A stretch of 23,070 nucleotides of DNA from CAG-877 sp963645945. GTDB lineage: Bacteria; Bacillota_I; Bacilli_A; RF39; UBA660. The notes beneath the pieces were generated by a model. That model was not told the origin of the DNA and did no database searches. It saw nothing but the letters and a program-made list of their open reading frames with translations. The translations under genes were made by a program, and so were the position numbers. Positions 1 to 7,946 of this stretch are shown piece by piece. The first letter of the stretch is position 1. Each line of letters begins with the position of its first letter. Where the stretch lies: NCBI GenBank assembly GCA_963645945.1, contig CAVIUA010000025.1, positions 1 to 23,070 on the forward strand. The letters run 5' to 3'.

Positions 1-41
1 TTACACCAAAATCGTGAAAAATAAGAAAAGTTACACTTTGA

Positions 42-1022
42 CCATCACCAGGTGGCGAAGGCGCAGAAATCGTATACGCTCTACGAAACAAACCTATACT
101 TGCACAAATGATTCTTGATAATATAGGTGACGCCGGTCAAATAGAAAGAAAAGTCTATCAACGTCGCCTTCCTGAAAATCCAAACAAGGACTACTACTTT
201 ATAATACGTGATACAGGTAACTTAGAGTCATTGCTAGTAGAATACGGTTTTATTGACAATGCTAACGATGCTTATAAACTTCAAAACAACTTAACAGACT
301 ATGTAGAAGGTGTCGTAAAAGCAATTGCCGATTATGCGCAAGTGCCATACACAAAAGACTCAACAATACAAGAAAACTATTACACAGTAAGACGAGGCGA
401 TACATTATATAGTATCGCTAACAAATTTGCCACAACAGTAGATGCCATCAAGAGACTAAACAATCTAACCTCAAATACATTAACCATAGGACAAACATTA
501 CTAATTTCAAAAGAAACATTACCAGAAGTATCCACATATATTGTGGAAAAAAAGGATACGTTATATGGAATAGCTAATAAATTTGGAACAACTGTGGACA
601 TAATAAAACGATTAAACAACTTAACCGTTAATACACTTCTCCCTGGACAACAAATTTTAGTTCCAGTAACTGAAAAAACTCTAACTGAAGAAGACCCAAC
701 TATACCAACAATTGAACAACCATACATAATATACACAGTTCAAAAAGGTGACAGTTTATGGAAAATATCTCAAAGATATAAAGTTCCTGTTAATGACATA
801 ATAACTTTCAATAATCTATCAAACGTAAATCTAAAAATAGGTGACGAACTTAAAATACCAATAAGCAATATAGAAACAGAAATAACATATACCGTAAAAA
901 TAGGTGATACACTCTGGTCTATAGCTAAAGACTTTGAAGTATCAGTTGATGAGCTCAAAAATGCCAATAATCTAACAACAAACTTACTAAAACTTGGTCA
1001 AAATTTAATAATTCCACAATAA
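42..1022 (+). CDS. N-acetylmuramoyl-L-alanine amidase (Amidase_3) with four LysM domains, 5' end missing
   Basis: The product would be a secreted peptidoglycan hydrolase that cleaves the MurNAc-L-Ala bond and binds the wall through LysM repeats. Counting from the ATG at 108, residues 1-76 are the C-terminal part of an Amidase_3 catalytic domain, with the conserved VEYGFIDN stretch whose Glu (E45) is the catalytic glutamate of the family. LysM domains lie at about 91-133, 143-187, 208-251 and 261-303. Homology begins before the ATG: codons from about position 48 read GGEGAEIVYALRN, a family motif, so 108 is not the true start. Upstream in this frame are TGA codons at 39-41 and 15-17, and bases 1-44 match the family in no frame. 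The zinc-binding N-terminal half and the signal peptide are absent. A broken gene or a contig-edge artefact are both possible. A terminator follows at once. Confidence 0.85.
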   Translation, partial: PSPGGEGAEIVYALRNKPILAQMILDNIGDAGQIERKVYQRRLPENPNKDYYFIIRDTGNLESLLVEYGFIDNANDAYKLQNNLTDYVEGVVKAIADYAQVPYTKDSTIQENYYTVRRGDTLYSIANKFATTVDAIKRLNNLTSNTLTIGQTLLISKETLPEVSTYIVEKKDTLYGIANKFGTTVDIIKRLNNLTVNTLLPGQQILVPVTEKTLTEEDPTIPTIEQPYIIYTVQKGDSLWKISQRYKVPVNDIITFNNLSNVNLKIGDELKIPISNIETEITYTVKIGDTLWSIAKDFEVSVDELKNANNLTTNLLKLGQNLIIPQ

Positions 1023-1047
1023 AATTCTCATGATGAGAATTTTTTTA
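1021..1047 (+). terminator. Rho-independent terminator of the amidase gene
   Basis: The arms AAAATTCTC and GAGAATTTT flank an ATGAT loop and run into seven T. The hairpin starts right at the TAA stop of the amidase. Confidence 0.85.
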
Positions 1048-1121
1048 TCAAATAATATGCACAAAATTTTCAAAATTTATCAATAATAAAAATAAGTACA
1101 CATAAATTAAAGTTATTAAAA

Positions 1122-1188
1122 AAAGAAACCAAGTTCACAAGTCCAAAACCTAATAAAAATTAGGCAAACTTGTCTCATTTGTTTCTTT
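1122..1188. terminator. Long three-step inverted repeat between convergent genes
   Basis: Three nested complementary pairs are visible: AAAGAAAC (1122-1129) with GTTTCTTT (1181-1188), ACAAGT (1137-1142) with ACTTGT (1168-1173), and CCTAAT (1149-1154) with ATTAGG (1159-1164). Read on the minus strand, it follows the stop of the thioredoxin-fold gene and ends in TTTCTTTTTTT, so it probably terminates that gene. The plus-strand exit is less T-rich. It is longer and more interrupted than an ordinary terminator. Confidence 0.6.
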
Positions 1189-1196
1189 TATTATTC

Positions 1197-1802
1197 CTAT
1201 ACAGTTTTCTTTCTAGCAACTACAACACCATATCCAATACCGGCAACAACTACTAACATCAAAACAACCGCTAAAGCATCATTTGAACCTTTTTTTGAAG
1301 TGTTAGATTCATCATCAGATGATGAAGATGAATCAGAACTATCATCATCACTAATAGCAGCTGAAGAAGCATCTCCTGCATCAACATAATCCATGATATC
1401 ATATCTATCAGCAACATCTTTATCATATTCAGTTTCAATAGCTTCAATAATTTCATCATCAAGACTACTTGAATATCCAGACCATGATTTATCTCCAATT
1501 AAGATATATGGAACACCAGAAATAGTTTCGTCTCTTACTTCCCCAATGCTCTGTAATAGTTCACTATTATCAGTATTGTACCAAACTTCATAAGCAATAA
1601 GTTCAAACTTGTCACCATATTTTTCCTCAATACTATCAAAAAATTCCTCAGCTTCGGCACAATGAGGACATCCATCACCATGGAAGAAATATAGCTTTAC
1701 TTTGTTTGAATCTTCAGTACTAGAATCCCCTTCAGCAAGAACTGTAAAAGGTAGAATTAGTAGACATGCTATAATTGCTAAAAATATTTTAAATTTCTTC
1801 AT
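1197..1802 (-). CDS. Membrane-anchored thioredoxin-fold protein with a CPHC active site
   Basis: This is a 201-aa protein, starting at the ATG at 1800-1802, which has GGAGGT 5 nt upstream. A longer frame to 1823 would place that site inside the coding region. An N-terminal signal peptide (MKKFKIFLAIIACLL, probable cleavage after VLA) is followed by a thioredoxin-like domain with FHGDGCPHC. CPHC is also the motif of DsbA-type thiol oxidases. A VPYILIGD segment supplies the cis-proline of the fold. Next come an acidic Ser/Asp-rich linker, a transmembrane helix (about 177-195) and a basic ARKK end. The topology therefore puts the redox domain outside the cell, tethered at its C-terminus. The likely role is disulphide exchange in exported proteins; the partner is unknown. 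It is separated from the upstream FTR-like gene by a terminator. Confidence 0.85.
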   Translation of the reverse strand: MKKFKIFLAIIACLLILPFTVLAEGDSSTEDSNKVKLYFFHGDGCPHCAEAEEFFDSIEEKYGDKFELIAYEVWYNTDNSELLQSIGEVRDETISGVPYILIGDKSWSGYSSSLDDEIIEAIETEYDKDVADRYDIMDYVDAGDASSAAISDDDSSDSSSSSDDESNTSKKGSNDALAVVLMLVVVAGIGYGVVVARKKTV

Positions 1803-1953
1803 AATTACCTCCATATAAATCATATCACAAAAATGATAAATAGAAAATAAAACTTAATAAATCTCTAAAAAAAGTATATATAAATCACTAAAAAACAATA
1901 GATAAGCATTAATAAATTCCTTTTTTAATCGAATTTTAAAAAAATATCAAAAA

Positions 1954-1980
1954 AGAAAAAACAGTACCATACTGATACTG
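1954..1980 (-). terminator. Terminator after the pflX / FTR-like pair
   Basis: On the minus strand, CAGTATC and GGTACTG (one U-G pair) enclose AGTAT and run into TTTTTTC, 11 nt past the stop of the 65-aa gene. Confidence 0.7.
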
Positions 1981-1990
1981 CAACAACTAC

Positions 1991-2188
1991 TTAATTTTCA
2001 TTTTTCTTATTGTCAATTGGAATGAAAAGCTTACACTTACAAATATTATCCTTTACAAATTCATCACAAGGACACAATGTAGTATCATCAACATTAACAC
2101 GGCAAGGACAATGACCTTCTTTCTTTTCCAAACCTTCAACAATAACAGAAACATATTTTTTATCTGGATTTAATCTAAAACCTTTCAT
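1991..2188 (-). CDS. Small ferredoxin-thioredoxin reductase (FTR) catalytic-subunit-like protein, 65 aa
   Basis: Six cysteines are arranged as C27-P-C29, C39-P-C41 and C50-K-C52. The plant and cyanobacterial FTR catalytic chain has CPC-X16-CPC-X8-CHC, where four Cys hold a [4Fe-4S] cluster next to a redox-active disulphide. Here the second spacer (8) is the same, the first is shortened to 9, and the CHC histidine is Lys. Known family function, transferred by similarity: passing electrons one at a time from ferredoxin to a disulphide. No signal peptide is seen, so it should be cytosolic. The start at 2188 has AAGGAGG 7 nt upstream, overlapping the stop of pflX, so the two genes are almost certainly co-transcribed. 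The protein is shorter than classical FTR-beta (about 110 aa), and its substrate is unknown. Confidence 0.75.
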   Translation of the reverse strand: MKGFRLNPDKKYVSVIVEGLEKKEGHCPCRVNVDDTTLCPCDEFVKDNICKCKLFIPIDNKKNEN

Positions 2189-2200
2189 TTTTTAACCTCC

Positions 2201-3097
2201 TTAAATAATTGAACTATCAAATTTAGGTATAAAACTCTCACTTTGAGTTTCACCTTCCTGTACAAACGCATTCTTTATTCCAAGCAAACACGCATAATCT
2301 ATAACCTCATCATACTCTTTATCTGTAAGTTTCCTATTTAAATTAGGAAAGTCATCAATCTTACACACCGGAGTGTACTGATTCATAATACTTATAATTA
2401 TATTATCGCCATATGTATCATATAAGTACTTAATTATTTTTTTACTATCATCAACATGACCTGGCAAAACTAAAACCCTAACTACCAAGCCAGACACGAG
2501 CAAATTATTTTTAATTTGAAACTTACCAGTCTGCTTATACATTGCCTCAATTGCCAAACTAGCATATTTAAAATAGTCATCACATTTTGAATACTTCCTA
2601 CCAAGCTCATCATCAAAATATTTTAAATCAGCTAAGTATATATCCACAAGACCATTCAAACTCTCAATAGTACTAACATTTTCATAACTACTAGTATTAT
2701 ACACAACAGGTATTTTTAAATCGTTATTTTTAACCTCGTTTAGCACATCAATAATTTGTGGAACATAATGAGTAGGTGTAACTAAGTTAATATTATGAGC
2801 ACCCAAATCCTGTAACCTTAAAAAGATTTCTTTTAACTTATCATTACTTATTTCCTTACCATAGCTATTTCTATCAGTACTTATCTTTTTATTCTGACAA
2901 AATAAACACTTTAAATTACAATTTGAAAAAAATACCGTCCCAGATCCATTCTCGCCAGATATAACAGGTTCTTCCCATTGGTGAAGACTATAATACCCAA
3001 GCTTAACCTTATCAGAAGCCCCACAGAATCCGACACTTTTATGCCTATTAACCTTACAATTTCTGGGACACAACATACAACTTTCTAACATATCCAT
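2201..3097 (-). CDS. pflX: Radical SAM protein of the PflX type (COG1313)
   Basis: This 298-aa protein has the radical SAM cluster motif C60-X3-C64-X2-C67 (CNLKCLFCQN), preceded by a cysteine-rich N-terminus with C7, C10, C14 and C25 in the pattern CMLCPRNCKVNR...GFCG. That combination is typical of PflX, a homologue of pyruvate-formate-lyase activase whose substrate has not been established. No formate-lyase gene is nearby, so the PFL-activase label should not be taken literally. GAHNINLVTPTHY and the later VRVLVLPGH segment fit the TIM-barrel body. The start ATG at 3095-3097 has GAGG 6 nt upstream. The FTR-like gene follows 12 nt after the stop, suggesting the two iron-sulphur proteins work in the same process. 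Three 12-bp direct repeats lie in its upstream region. Confidence 0.85.
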   Translation of the reverse strand: MDMLESCMLCPRNCKVNRHKSVGFCGASDKVKLGYYSLHQWEEPVISGENGSGTVFFSNCNLKCLFCQNKKISTDRNSYGKEISNDKLKEIFLRLQDLGAHNINLVTPTHYVPQIIDVLNEVKNNDLKIPVVYNTSSYENVSTIESLNGLVDIYLADLKYFDDELGRKYSKCDDYFKYASLAIEAMYKQTGKFQIKNNLLVSGLVVRVLVLPGHVDDSKKIIKYLYDTYGDNIIISIMNQYTPVCKIDDFPNLNRKLTDKEYDEVIDYACLLGIKNAFVQEGETQSESFIPKFDSSII

Positions 3098-3149
3098 AAT
3101 AAACCTCGAAATTAAATACAGAATAAAAATAAAATATCAGAAAAGCCAA

Positions 3150-3229
3150 CATAAATCAATAGTTAGCTCTAACAACACTAACATAAATCAATAGACAAAT
3201 TTAAAAATTCAACCAAGCATAAATCAATA
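3150..3229. repeat. Three 12-bp direct repeats upstream of pflX
   Basis: CATAAATCAATA occurs at 3150-3161, 3182-3193 and 3218-3229. The first two share AACATAAATCAATAG. On the minus strand the copy nearest pflX contains TTGATT, which with a 17-nt spacer precedes TATTTT, a possible -35/-10 pair. The copies may be regulator binding sites. They are too short and irregular for a CRISPR array. Confidence 0.6.
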
Positions 3230-3247
3230 CAAAAATCCATTATCAAA

Positions 3248-4180
3248 CTATTTCAACAACTCTTTTCTTAACTCTTCCTTCTCATCATCACTAATAAAAG
3301 CAGCCTCAATAGCGTTCATATTAAATTGTAAGAAATCTTTATCAGTAAATCCAAATGTTTCTTTCAACAACCCGTACTCACGATTCAAACTTGTATTAGA
3401 AACAGTTCTATTATCTGTATTAATAGTAACCAAAACACCTCTATCAACCAGTGCCTTAATAGGATGTTTATTCATACTAACAACAACATCAGTATCAACA
3501 TTACTAGAAGGACAAACTTCCAAAGTAATTCCTTCATTTACCAATTTGTTCACAACAACACTAGATTCAATACTACTAATTCCATGACCAATTCTTTTAG
3601 CGCCAAAATTAATAGCGTCAACAACACTTTCAACTCCAGCCGCTTCACCTGCATGAATCGTAAACGGAATCCCTTCCTTATTAACTATTTCAAATAATTC
3701 TTTAAAATTACTAGTTTTATAATTAGCCTCATCACCAGCTAAGTCAATTGCAACAACACCTTTATCTAAGAATTCTTTTGTTAGCTGAATTATTTTATAA
3801 TTATCCTCAAAACTGAAATGCCTCATCATACAAAATATTAAATTAACTTTTACACTTGGTACTTTTCCAAATCCTCGTTTCATTGCCTCCACAACTTCAT
3901 AAATATTATGTTTACTCAAATGAAACAATGGACAGAATCTAACTTCAGCATAAATAACTTCATCTTTTTCTAACTCTTTACCAAGTAAATAAGCATACAT
4001 TTCTATATTATCTAAATCCTGCAACAACTTTATTGGCAAATCAAATTTAGCCAAGTATTCACTTAAATTCTTTGACGTAGTATCAACAAGTTCACTAGTT
4101 GCATCATAGCCAAGTATCTTATTAGTGTAATCAATATCGACGGAACCATCAAAATGTAAATGTAATTCAATTTTTTTCAA
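3248..4180 (-). CDS. add: Adenosine deaminase
   Basis: The enzyme hydrolyses adenosine or deoxyadenosine to inosine or deoxyinosine and ammonia in purine salvage. Its 310 residues contain the zinc ligands H7 and H9 (HLHFDGS), H176 (HAGE, with catalytic E179) and D256. RIGHG (196-200, H199) and CPSSN (223-227) are also present. The usual final motif NTDD reads NTDN here: the zinc aspartate is kept, but the neighbouring aspartate that contacts the purine N7 in mammalian ADA is Asn. The start is a TTG at 4178-4180, with GGTGA 7 nt upstream; an in-frame TGA lies just before it, so no longer form is possible. It has its own promoter. No clear terminator separates it from pflX, so some read-through is possible. 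Confidence 0.92.
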   Translation of the reverse strand: MKKIELHLHFDGSVDIDYTNKILGYDATSELVDTTSKNLSEYLAKFDLPIKLLQDLDNIEMYAYLLGKELEKDEVIYAEVRFCPLFHLSKHNIYEVVEAMKRGFGKVPSVKVNLIFCMMRHFSFEDNYKIIQLTKEFLDKGVVAIDLAGDEANYKTSNFKELFEIVNKEGIPFTIHAGEAAGVESVVDAINFGAKRIGHGISSIESSVVVNKLVNEGITLEVCPSSNVDTDVVVSMNKHPIKALVDRGVLVTINTDNRTVSNTSLNREYGLLKETFGFTDKDFLQFNMNAIEAAFISDDEKEELRKELLK

Positions 4181-4217
4181 ACTGAAATCACCAACCCTTA
4201 AAATTTAATATAACAAA

Positions 4218-4236
4218 ATTATATCACGAATGATAT
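4218..4236 (-). promoter_or_regulatory. Extended -10 promoter of add with overlapping inverted repeat
   Basis: On the minus strand TGATATAAT forms an extended -10 (TATAAT at 4218-4223). A perfect inverted repeat, ATATCA-CGAA-TGATAT (4221-4236), overlaps it and could be an operator. No good -35 is visible. Confidence 0.5.
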
Positions 4237-4429
4237 TTAACATAAAGAGTAGATTATAAATTCCCAATTATCAAAAAAACCAAAAGCTAACAAAGAGTAG
4301 CTTCTAAATTTACACCTAAAAAAAATATCAAAATAAGCGTAATCATTCAACACTTCGAAATTAGTCTAAAAAGGTTGAAGATACATACATTCTTAAAAAA
4401 AATCATATATTTTTTCGAGGAGGGAAAAT

Positions 4430-7021
4430 ATGTACACAGGTTTGACTAATGAAGAGGTTATAGAAAATAAAAAGAAATATGGCACAAATGAAATTACTAA
4501 CAAAAAGAACAACAGTTTTTTCAAATTATTTATAGAGACTTTAGCTGATCCTATAATAAAGATTCTACTTATAGCGTTAGCAATTAAAACTATATTCCTA
4601 TTTCAAGATTTTGACTGGTTTGAAACAATAGGTATCATCATTGCTATAATAGTTGCATCTCTAATATCAGCTATTTCTGAATATGGCAGTGAATCGGCAT
4701 TCGAAAGATTACAAGAATCATCTTCAAAAATAAATTTCAAAGTAAAAAGAAATAACAAAATAACAGAAACATCAATTGATGATATAGTTGTTAATGATAT
4801 AGTCTTACTACAATCAGGAGATAGAATTCCAGCTGATGGAATAATTGTCTCTGGAGAAATAGACGTAGACGAATCAAGCCTAACCGGAGAAACTATCGAA
4901 ATAACCAAAAACTCCACCGGCACCAACAACACTGTTTATCGTGGAACAGTCGTTTATTCAAAAGAAGCATTAATGAAAGTAGAAAAAGTAGGGAATGATA
5001 CCTTCTATGGAAAAATGTCCCAGGAACTTCAAGAAGATAGTCAAGATAGTCCGTTAAAACTACGTCTTAGAAAACTTGCTGGTACCATAAGTGTCATTGG
5101 CTACATCAGTGCTGCCTTAGTAAGTATTTCATATTTGTTTTCACAGGTAGTTGTGGAAAATAATTTTGTCGTATCAGAAATGATAAAAACACTAACAAAC
5201 TTTCCTTTAATGTTTAAACATATTCTATACGCCTTAACACTAAGTGTCACAATTATTGTTGTAGCCGTACCAGAAGGTCTACCTATGATGATTACTCTAG
5301 TTTTATCTTCAAATATGAAAAAATTATTAAAAAACAATGTCCTTGTAAGAAAATTAGTCGGTATAGAAACAGCTGGTAGCCTTAACATTTTATTCACAGA
5401 TAAAACAGGCACACTTACAAAAGGACAATTAGAAGTTGCTAGCATCCTAACCGGTGACAAAAAATCATACTTATCAGCAGACGAACTAAAACCATACAAA
5501 GTTTATGATGAACATCTAAAGTACGCCTGTGTATATAATAACTCAAGCTATCATGATGAAAACAATATCGCAGTAGGCGGCAACATCACCGATAGGGCAA
5601 TACTAAATTTCATCAAAGAAAAGCCAAGAACCGTAAAAAAAATAAAATCAATACCATTTGACAGTACCAAAAAGCATTCAACCGTGACAATTGACATAGG
5701 AAGACCAGTTAATTATATAAAAGGAGCACCAGAAAAACTCCTTCCTTTGTGTACAAATTACATTTCAATAACTGGTAAAAAGAAGTCATTAATTACAAAA
5801 GATTTCATCATGTCCGATATAAAAAGTAAAACAAGAAACGGATTACGTGCTATTCTTTTAGCCTACAATGACAACTATCATTATGAAGAATTAAATCGTC
5901 TTACACTAATTGCCGTTCTTTATTTAAAAGATGAAGTTAGAAAAGAAGCCATTGAAGGAATCGAATTAGTAAAAAAAGCTGGTATTCAAACAGTTATGAT
6001 AACTGGAGAAAGTAAAGAAACAGCGGTTAGTATTGCCAAAGAAACTAATCTTATTACAAACGACAAAGACATTGCAATAACGAGTAATGATTTAGCAAAT
6101 CTATCGGATGAAGAAGTAAAAAAAATATTACCAAACTTAAGAGTTGTAGCGCGAAGTCTTCCAAAAGACAAGAGTAGGTTAGTTAGATTAGCTGGAGAAC
6201 TAGGATTAGTCACCGGTATGACAGGTGATGGAGTTAACGATGCACCAGCTATAAAAAAAGCTGACGTAGGATTCGCCATGGGCTCAGGTTCAGAAGTTTG
6301 TAAAGAAGCAAGTGACATCGTCATTTTAGATGATAATTTTTTATCAATTACTAAAGCGATTCTTTTCGGTAGAACAATTTTCAAAAGTATCAGAAAATTT
6401 ATAATATTTCAGTTAACTATAAATTTATGTGCCGTAAGTCTTTCTATAATAGGACCATTTATTGGTGTAGAAACACCAGTAACCATAGTACAAATGTTAT
6501 GGATAAATATGATTATGGATACACTCGCTGGAATTGCTTTCTCCTACGAGCCAGCCTTAAAGTCATACATGTATGAACAACCAAAGAAAAAAGAAGAAAC
6601 AATAATTAACAAATACATGTATGGAGAAATATTATTTACTGGAATATACTCATCACTCTTATGCATATTCTTCCTAACAAACGATACCATAAAGTCTCTA
6701 TATCGCTATGACTCTAGCAACAAATACTTCATGACGGCTTTCTTTGCCTTATTCATTTTCATGGGAATATTCAATAGCTTCAATACCAGAACAACAAGAA
6801 TAAACATCTTATCAAATCTTTCCAAAAACAAAGCCTTTCTAATAGTTACCTTAATAATCGTAATAGTTCAATTATACTTAATATACTATGGTGGTGAACT
6901 ATTTAGAGCCTTTGGCCTAACCCTAAAAGAAATACAAATCACTATACTTTTAGCCGCAACCGTAATTCCTATAGACTGGATAAGAAAGCTAATAACAAAG
7001 CGAAGCCATTCATCAATATAA
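4430..7021 (+). CDS. Cation-transporting P-type ATPase, Ca2+ type (P2)
   Basis: An 863-aa ATP-driven membrane pump, most likely exporting Ca2+. The N-terminus shows the cation-ATPase opening motif (GLTNEEV...YGTNEI). The actuator loop is SSLTGE and the M4 ion-site motif is PEGLP (281-285). The phosphorylation site is D324 in DKTGTLTKG, and the hinge is TGDGVNDAP (about 598-606). In M6, WINMIMDT keeps the Asn and Asp that bind Ca2+. AVPEGLP plus MLWINMIMDTLAGIAF resembles plasma-membrane (PMCA) pumps, which carry one Ca2+ per cycle. The nucleotide-domain motif usually written TGD is TGE here (525-527), and DPPR reads DEVR. About ten membrane helices are expected. The start ATG has GAGGAGGG 6 nt upstream. 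It is transcribed alone, divergent from add, and closed by a terminator. The ion is inferred, not proved. Confidence 0.9.
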   Translation: MYTGLTNEEVIENKKKYGTNEITNKKNNSFFKLFIETLADPIIKILLIALAIKTIFLFQDFDWFETIGIIIAIIVASLISAISEYGSESAFERLQESSSKINFKVKRNNKITETSIDDIVVNDIVLLQSGDRIPADGIIVSGEIDVDESSLTGETIEITKNSTGTNNTVYRGTVVYSKEALMKVEKVGNDTFYGKMSQELQEDSQDSPLKLRLRKLAGTISVIGYISAALVSISYLFSQVVVENNFVVSEMIKTLTNFPLMFKHILYALTLSVTIIVVAVPEGLPMMITLVLSSNMKKLLKNNVLVRKLVGIETAGSLNILFTDKTGTLTKGQLEVASILTGDKKSYLSADELKPYKVYDEHLKYACVYNNSSYHDENNIAVGGNITDRAILNFIKEKPRTVKKIKSIPFDSTKKHSTVTIDIGRPVNYIKGAPEKLLPLCTNYISITGKKKSLITKDFIMSDIKSKTRNGLRAILLAYNDNYHYEELNRLTLIAVLYLKDEVRKEAIEGIELVKKAGIQTVMITGESKETAVSIAKETNLITNDKDIAITSNDLANLSDEEVKKILPNLRVVARSLPKDKSRLVRLAGELGLVTGMTGDGVNDAPAIKKADVGFAMGSGSEVCKEASDIVILDDNFLSITKAILFGRTIFKSIRKFIIFQLTINLCAVSLSIIGPFIGVETPVTIVQMLWINMIMDTLAGIAFSYEPALKSYMYEQPKKKEETIINKYMYGEILFTGIYSSLLCIFFLTNDTIKSLYRYDSSNKYFMTAFFALFIFMGIFNSFNTRTTRINILSNLSKNKAFLIVTLIIVIVQLYLIYYGGELFRAFGLTLKEIQITILLAATVIPIDWIRKLITKRSHSSI

Positions 7022-7099
7022 AATCCATTCGCCCTAACAAAAGTCAACATATCGCAACAACAAACATCTGTCAAAACTAAAATAATTCATCCAAACAAA

Positions 7100-7146
7100 A
7101 AACTTTGACCAAAATAATATAACATACTAAAGTCAAAGTTTTTTTA
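7100..7146. terminator. Bidirectional terminator between the P-ATPase and ABC permease genes
   Basis: AAACTTTGAC (7100-7109) and GTCAAAGTTT (7132-7141) form a 10-bp stem, with T runs outside it on both strands. It lies between the two convergent genes and can serve both. Confidence 0.8.
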
Positions 7147-7151
7147 TGTAC

Positions 7152-7946
7152 TTATACTCGAGCAACCATCAAATTACTTGATGAATATCTTTTAAGACCT
7201 TTATAAAATATAAAGAAAGCAAAAATTACAAAACCCATACTCACAAAACTTACAAGCAGGAACAATGGTAGATTAAATCTAACCAAGATAGATATTGGTA
7301 TATATACACTAAGACCAATTGGAACAATAGTATACAAAATTACCTTTACTATTCCTTTAAATATTCCATCTGGATATGTTGAAAATTGAATCATTAAATT
7401 ATTACCAGTATCAGCAATTAAATCTGACTTATTAAACCAAAATCCCAAACTACCTAGAATAACCGCAATAGAAGTTATAATCAAACATCCAGTAATAGAA
7501 AACCAAGTAAATAGGAAAAAGTTTTCTAATGAACATCCAGAAATAAATAACATTGTGTATCCATAAATTATATCTCCAATAGCTGAAGATGAAACTTCTG
7601 AAGTAATTGCCCCTAATAATACATTTTTAGGTTGTACTAAAAAGGCATCCAATTTACCTGTATTAATTGTATCTGATAATTTATAAGCACTATTGAAAAA
7701 GAAATGAGAAAAACCATAAGCTGTTGATGTCAAAGCCCATAATAATAACACTTGCTTAAGTTGATATCCACCGATATTATCTTTTAATGAAAAAAGTATA
7801 ATCCATTGAATAATAAAACTAGCATTGTTAAGTATCATGAAAATAATATTCATCAAAAAAGTAGTTTTATTTAACATTTCTCTCATCAAAGAGTATTTAA
7901 CTGATAATAAATTAACTTTTAACTGATTTTTAACCGCCATTAACAT
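7152..7946 (-). CDS. ABC-2 type exporter permease (COG3694-like)
   Basis: A 264-aa integral membrane protein with about six helices and few charged residues, of the PF06182 type of ABC-2 permease. The closest recognised group is the COG4586/COG4587/COG3694 trio, sometimes called viologen exporter-like. It is the last gene of the operon and the likely partner of the preceding permease, the two forming a heterodimeric channel driven by the ATPase. Its start overlaps the end of the upstream gene by 17 nt. The first ATG (7946) is preferred, because AAAGGGGTG lies about 10 nt upstream; an ATG two codons later (7940) is the alternative. The LDAFLVQPKNVLL segment between helices is a family signature region. 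The transported substrate cannot be read from the sequence. Confidence 0.8.
   Translation of the reverse strand: MLMAVKNQLKVNLLSVKYSLMREMLNKTTFLMNIIFMILNNASFIIQWIILFSLKDNIGGYQLKQVLLLWALTSTAYGFSHFFFNSAYKLSDTINTGKLDAFLVQPKNVLLGAITSEVSSSAIGDIIYGYTMLFISGCSLENFFLFTWFSITGCLIITSIAVILGSLGFWFNKSDLIADTGNNLMIQFSTYPDGIFKGIVKVILYTIVPIGLSVYIPISILVRFNLPLFLLVSFVSMGFVIFAFFIFYKGLKRYSSSNLMVARV

Noticed and set aside
1..107. TGA read as tryptophan, rescuing the amidase N-terminus
   Set aside because: The ABC ATPase gene ends in an ATGA overlap, the kinase and ntdP genes also end in TGA, and the only tRNA-Trp has anticodon CCA. The translated residues upstream also do not resemble the amidase.
3150..3229. Degenerate CRISPR array
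   Set aside because: Only three 12-bp repeats with unequal spacing, lying in a promoter region, and no cas genes.
5986..6384. Long antisense frame inside the P-type ATPase
   Set aside because: It is the mirror of a conserved coding region and has no start signals or recognisable domain. The same applies to the other frames opposite or inside the called genes.
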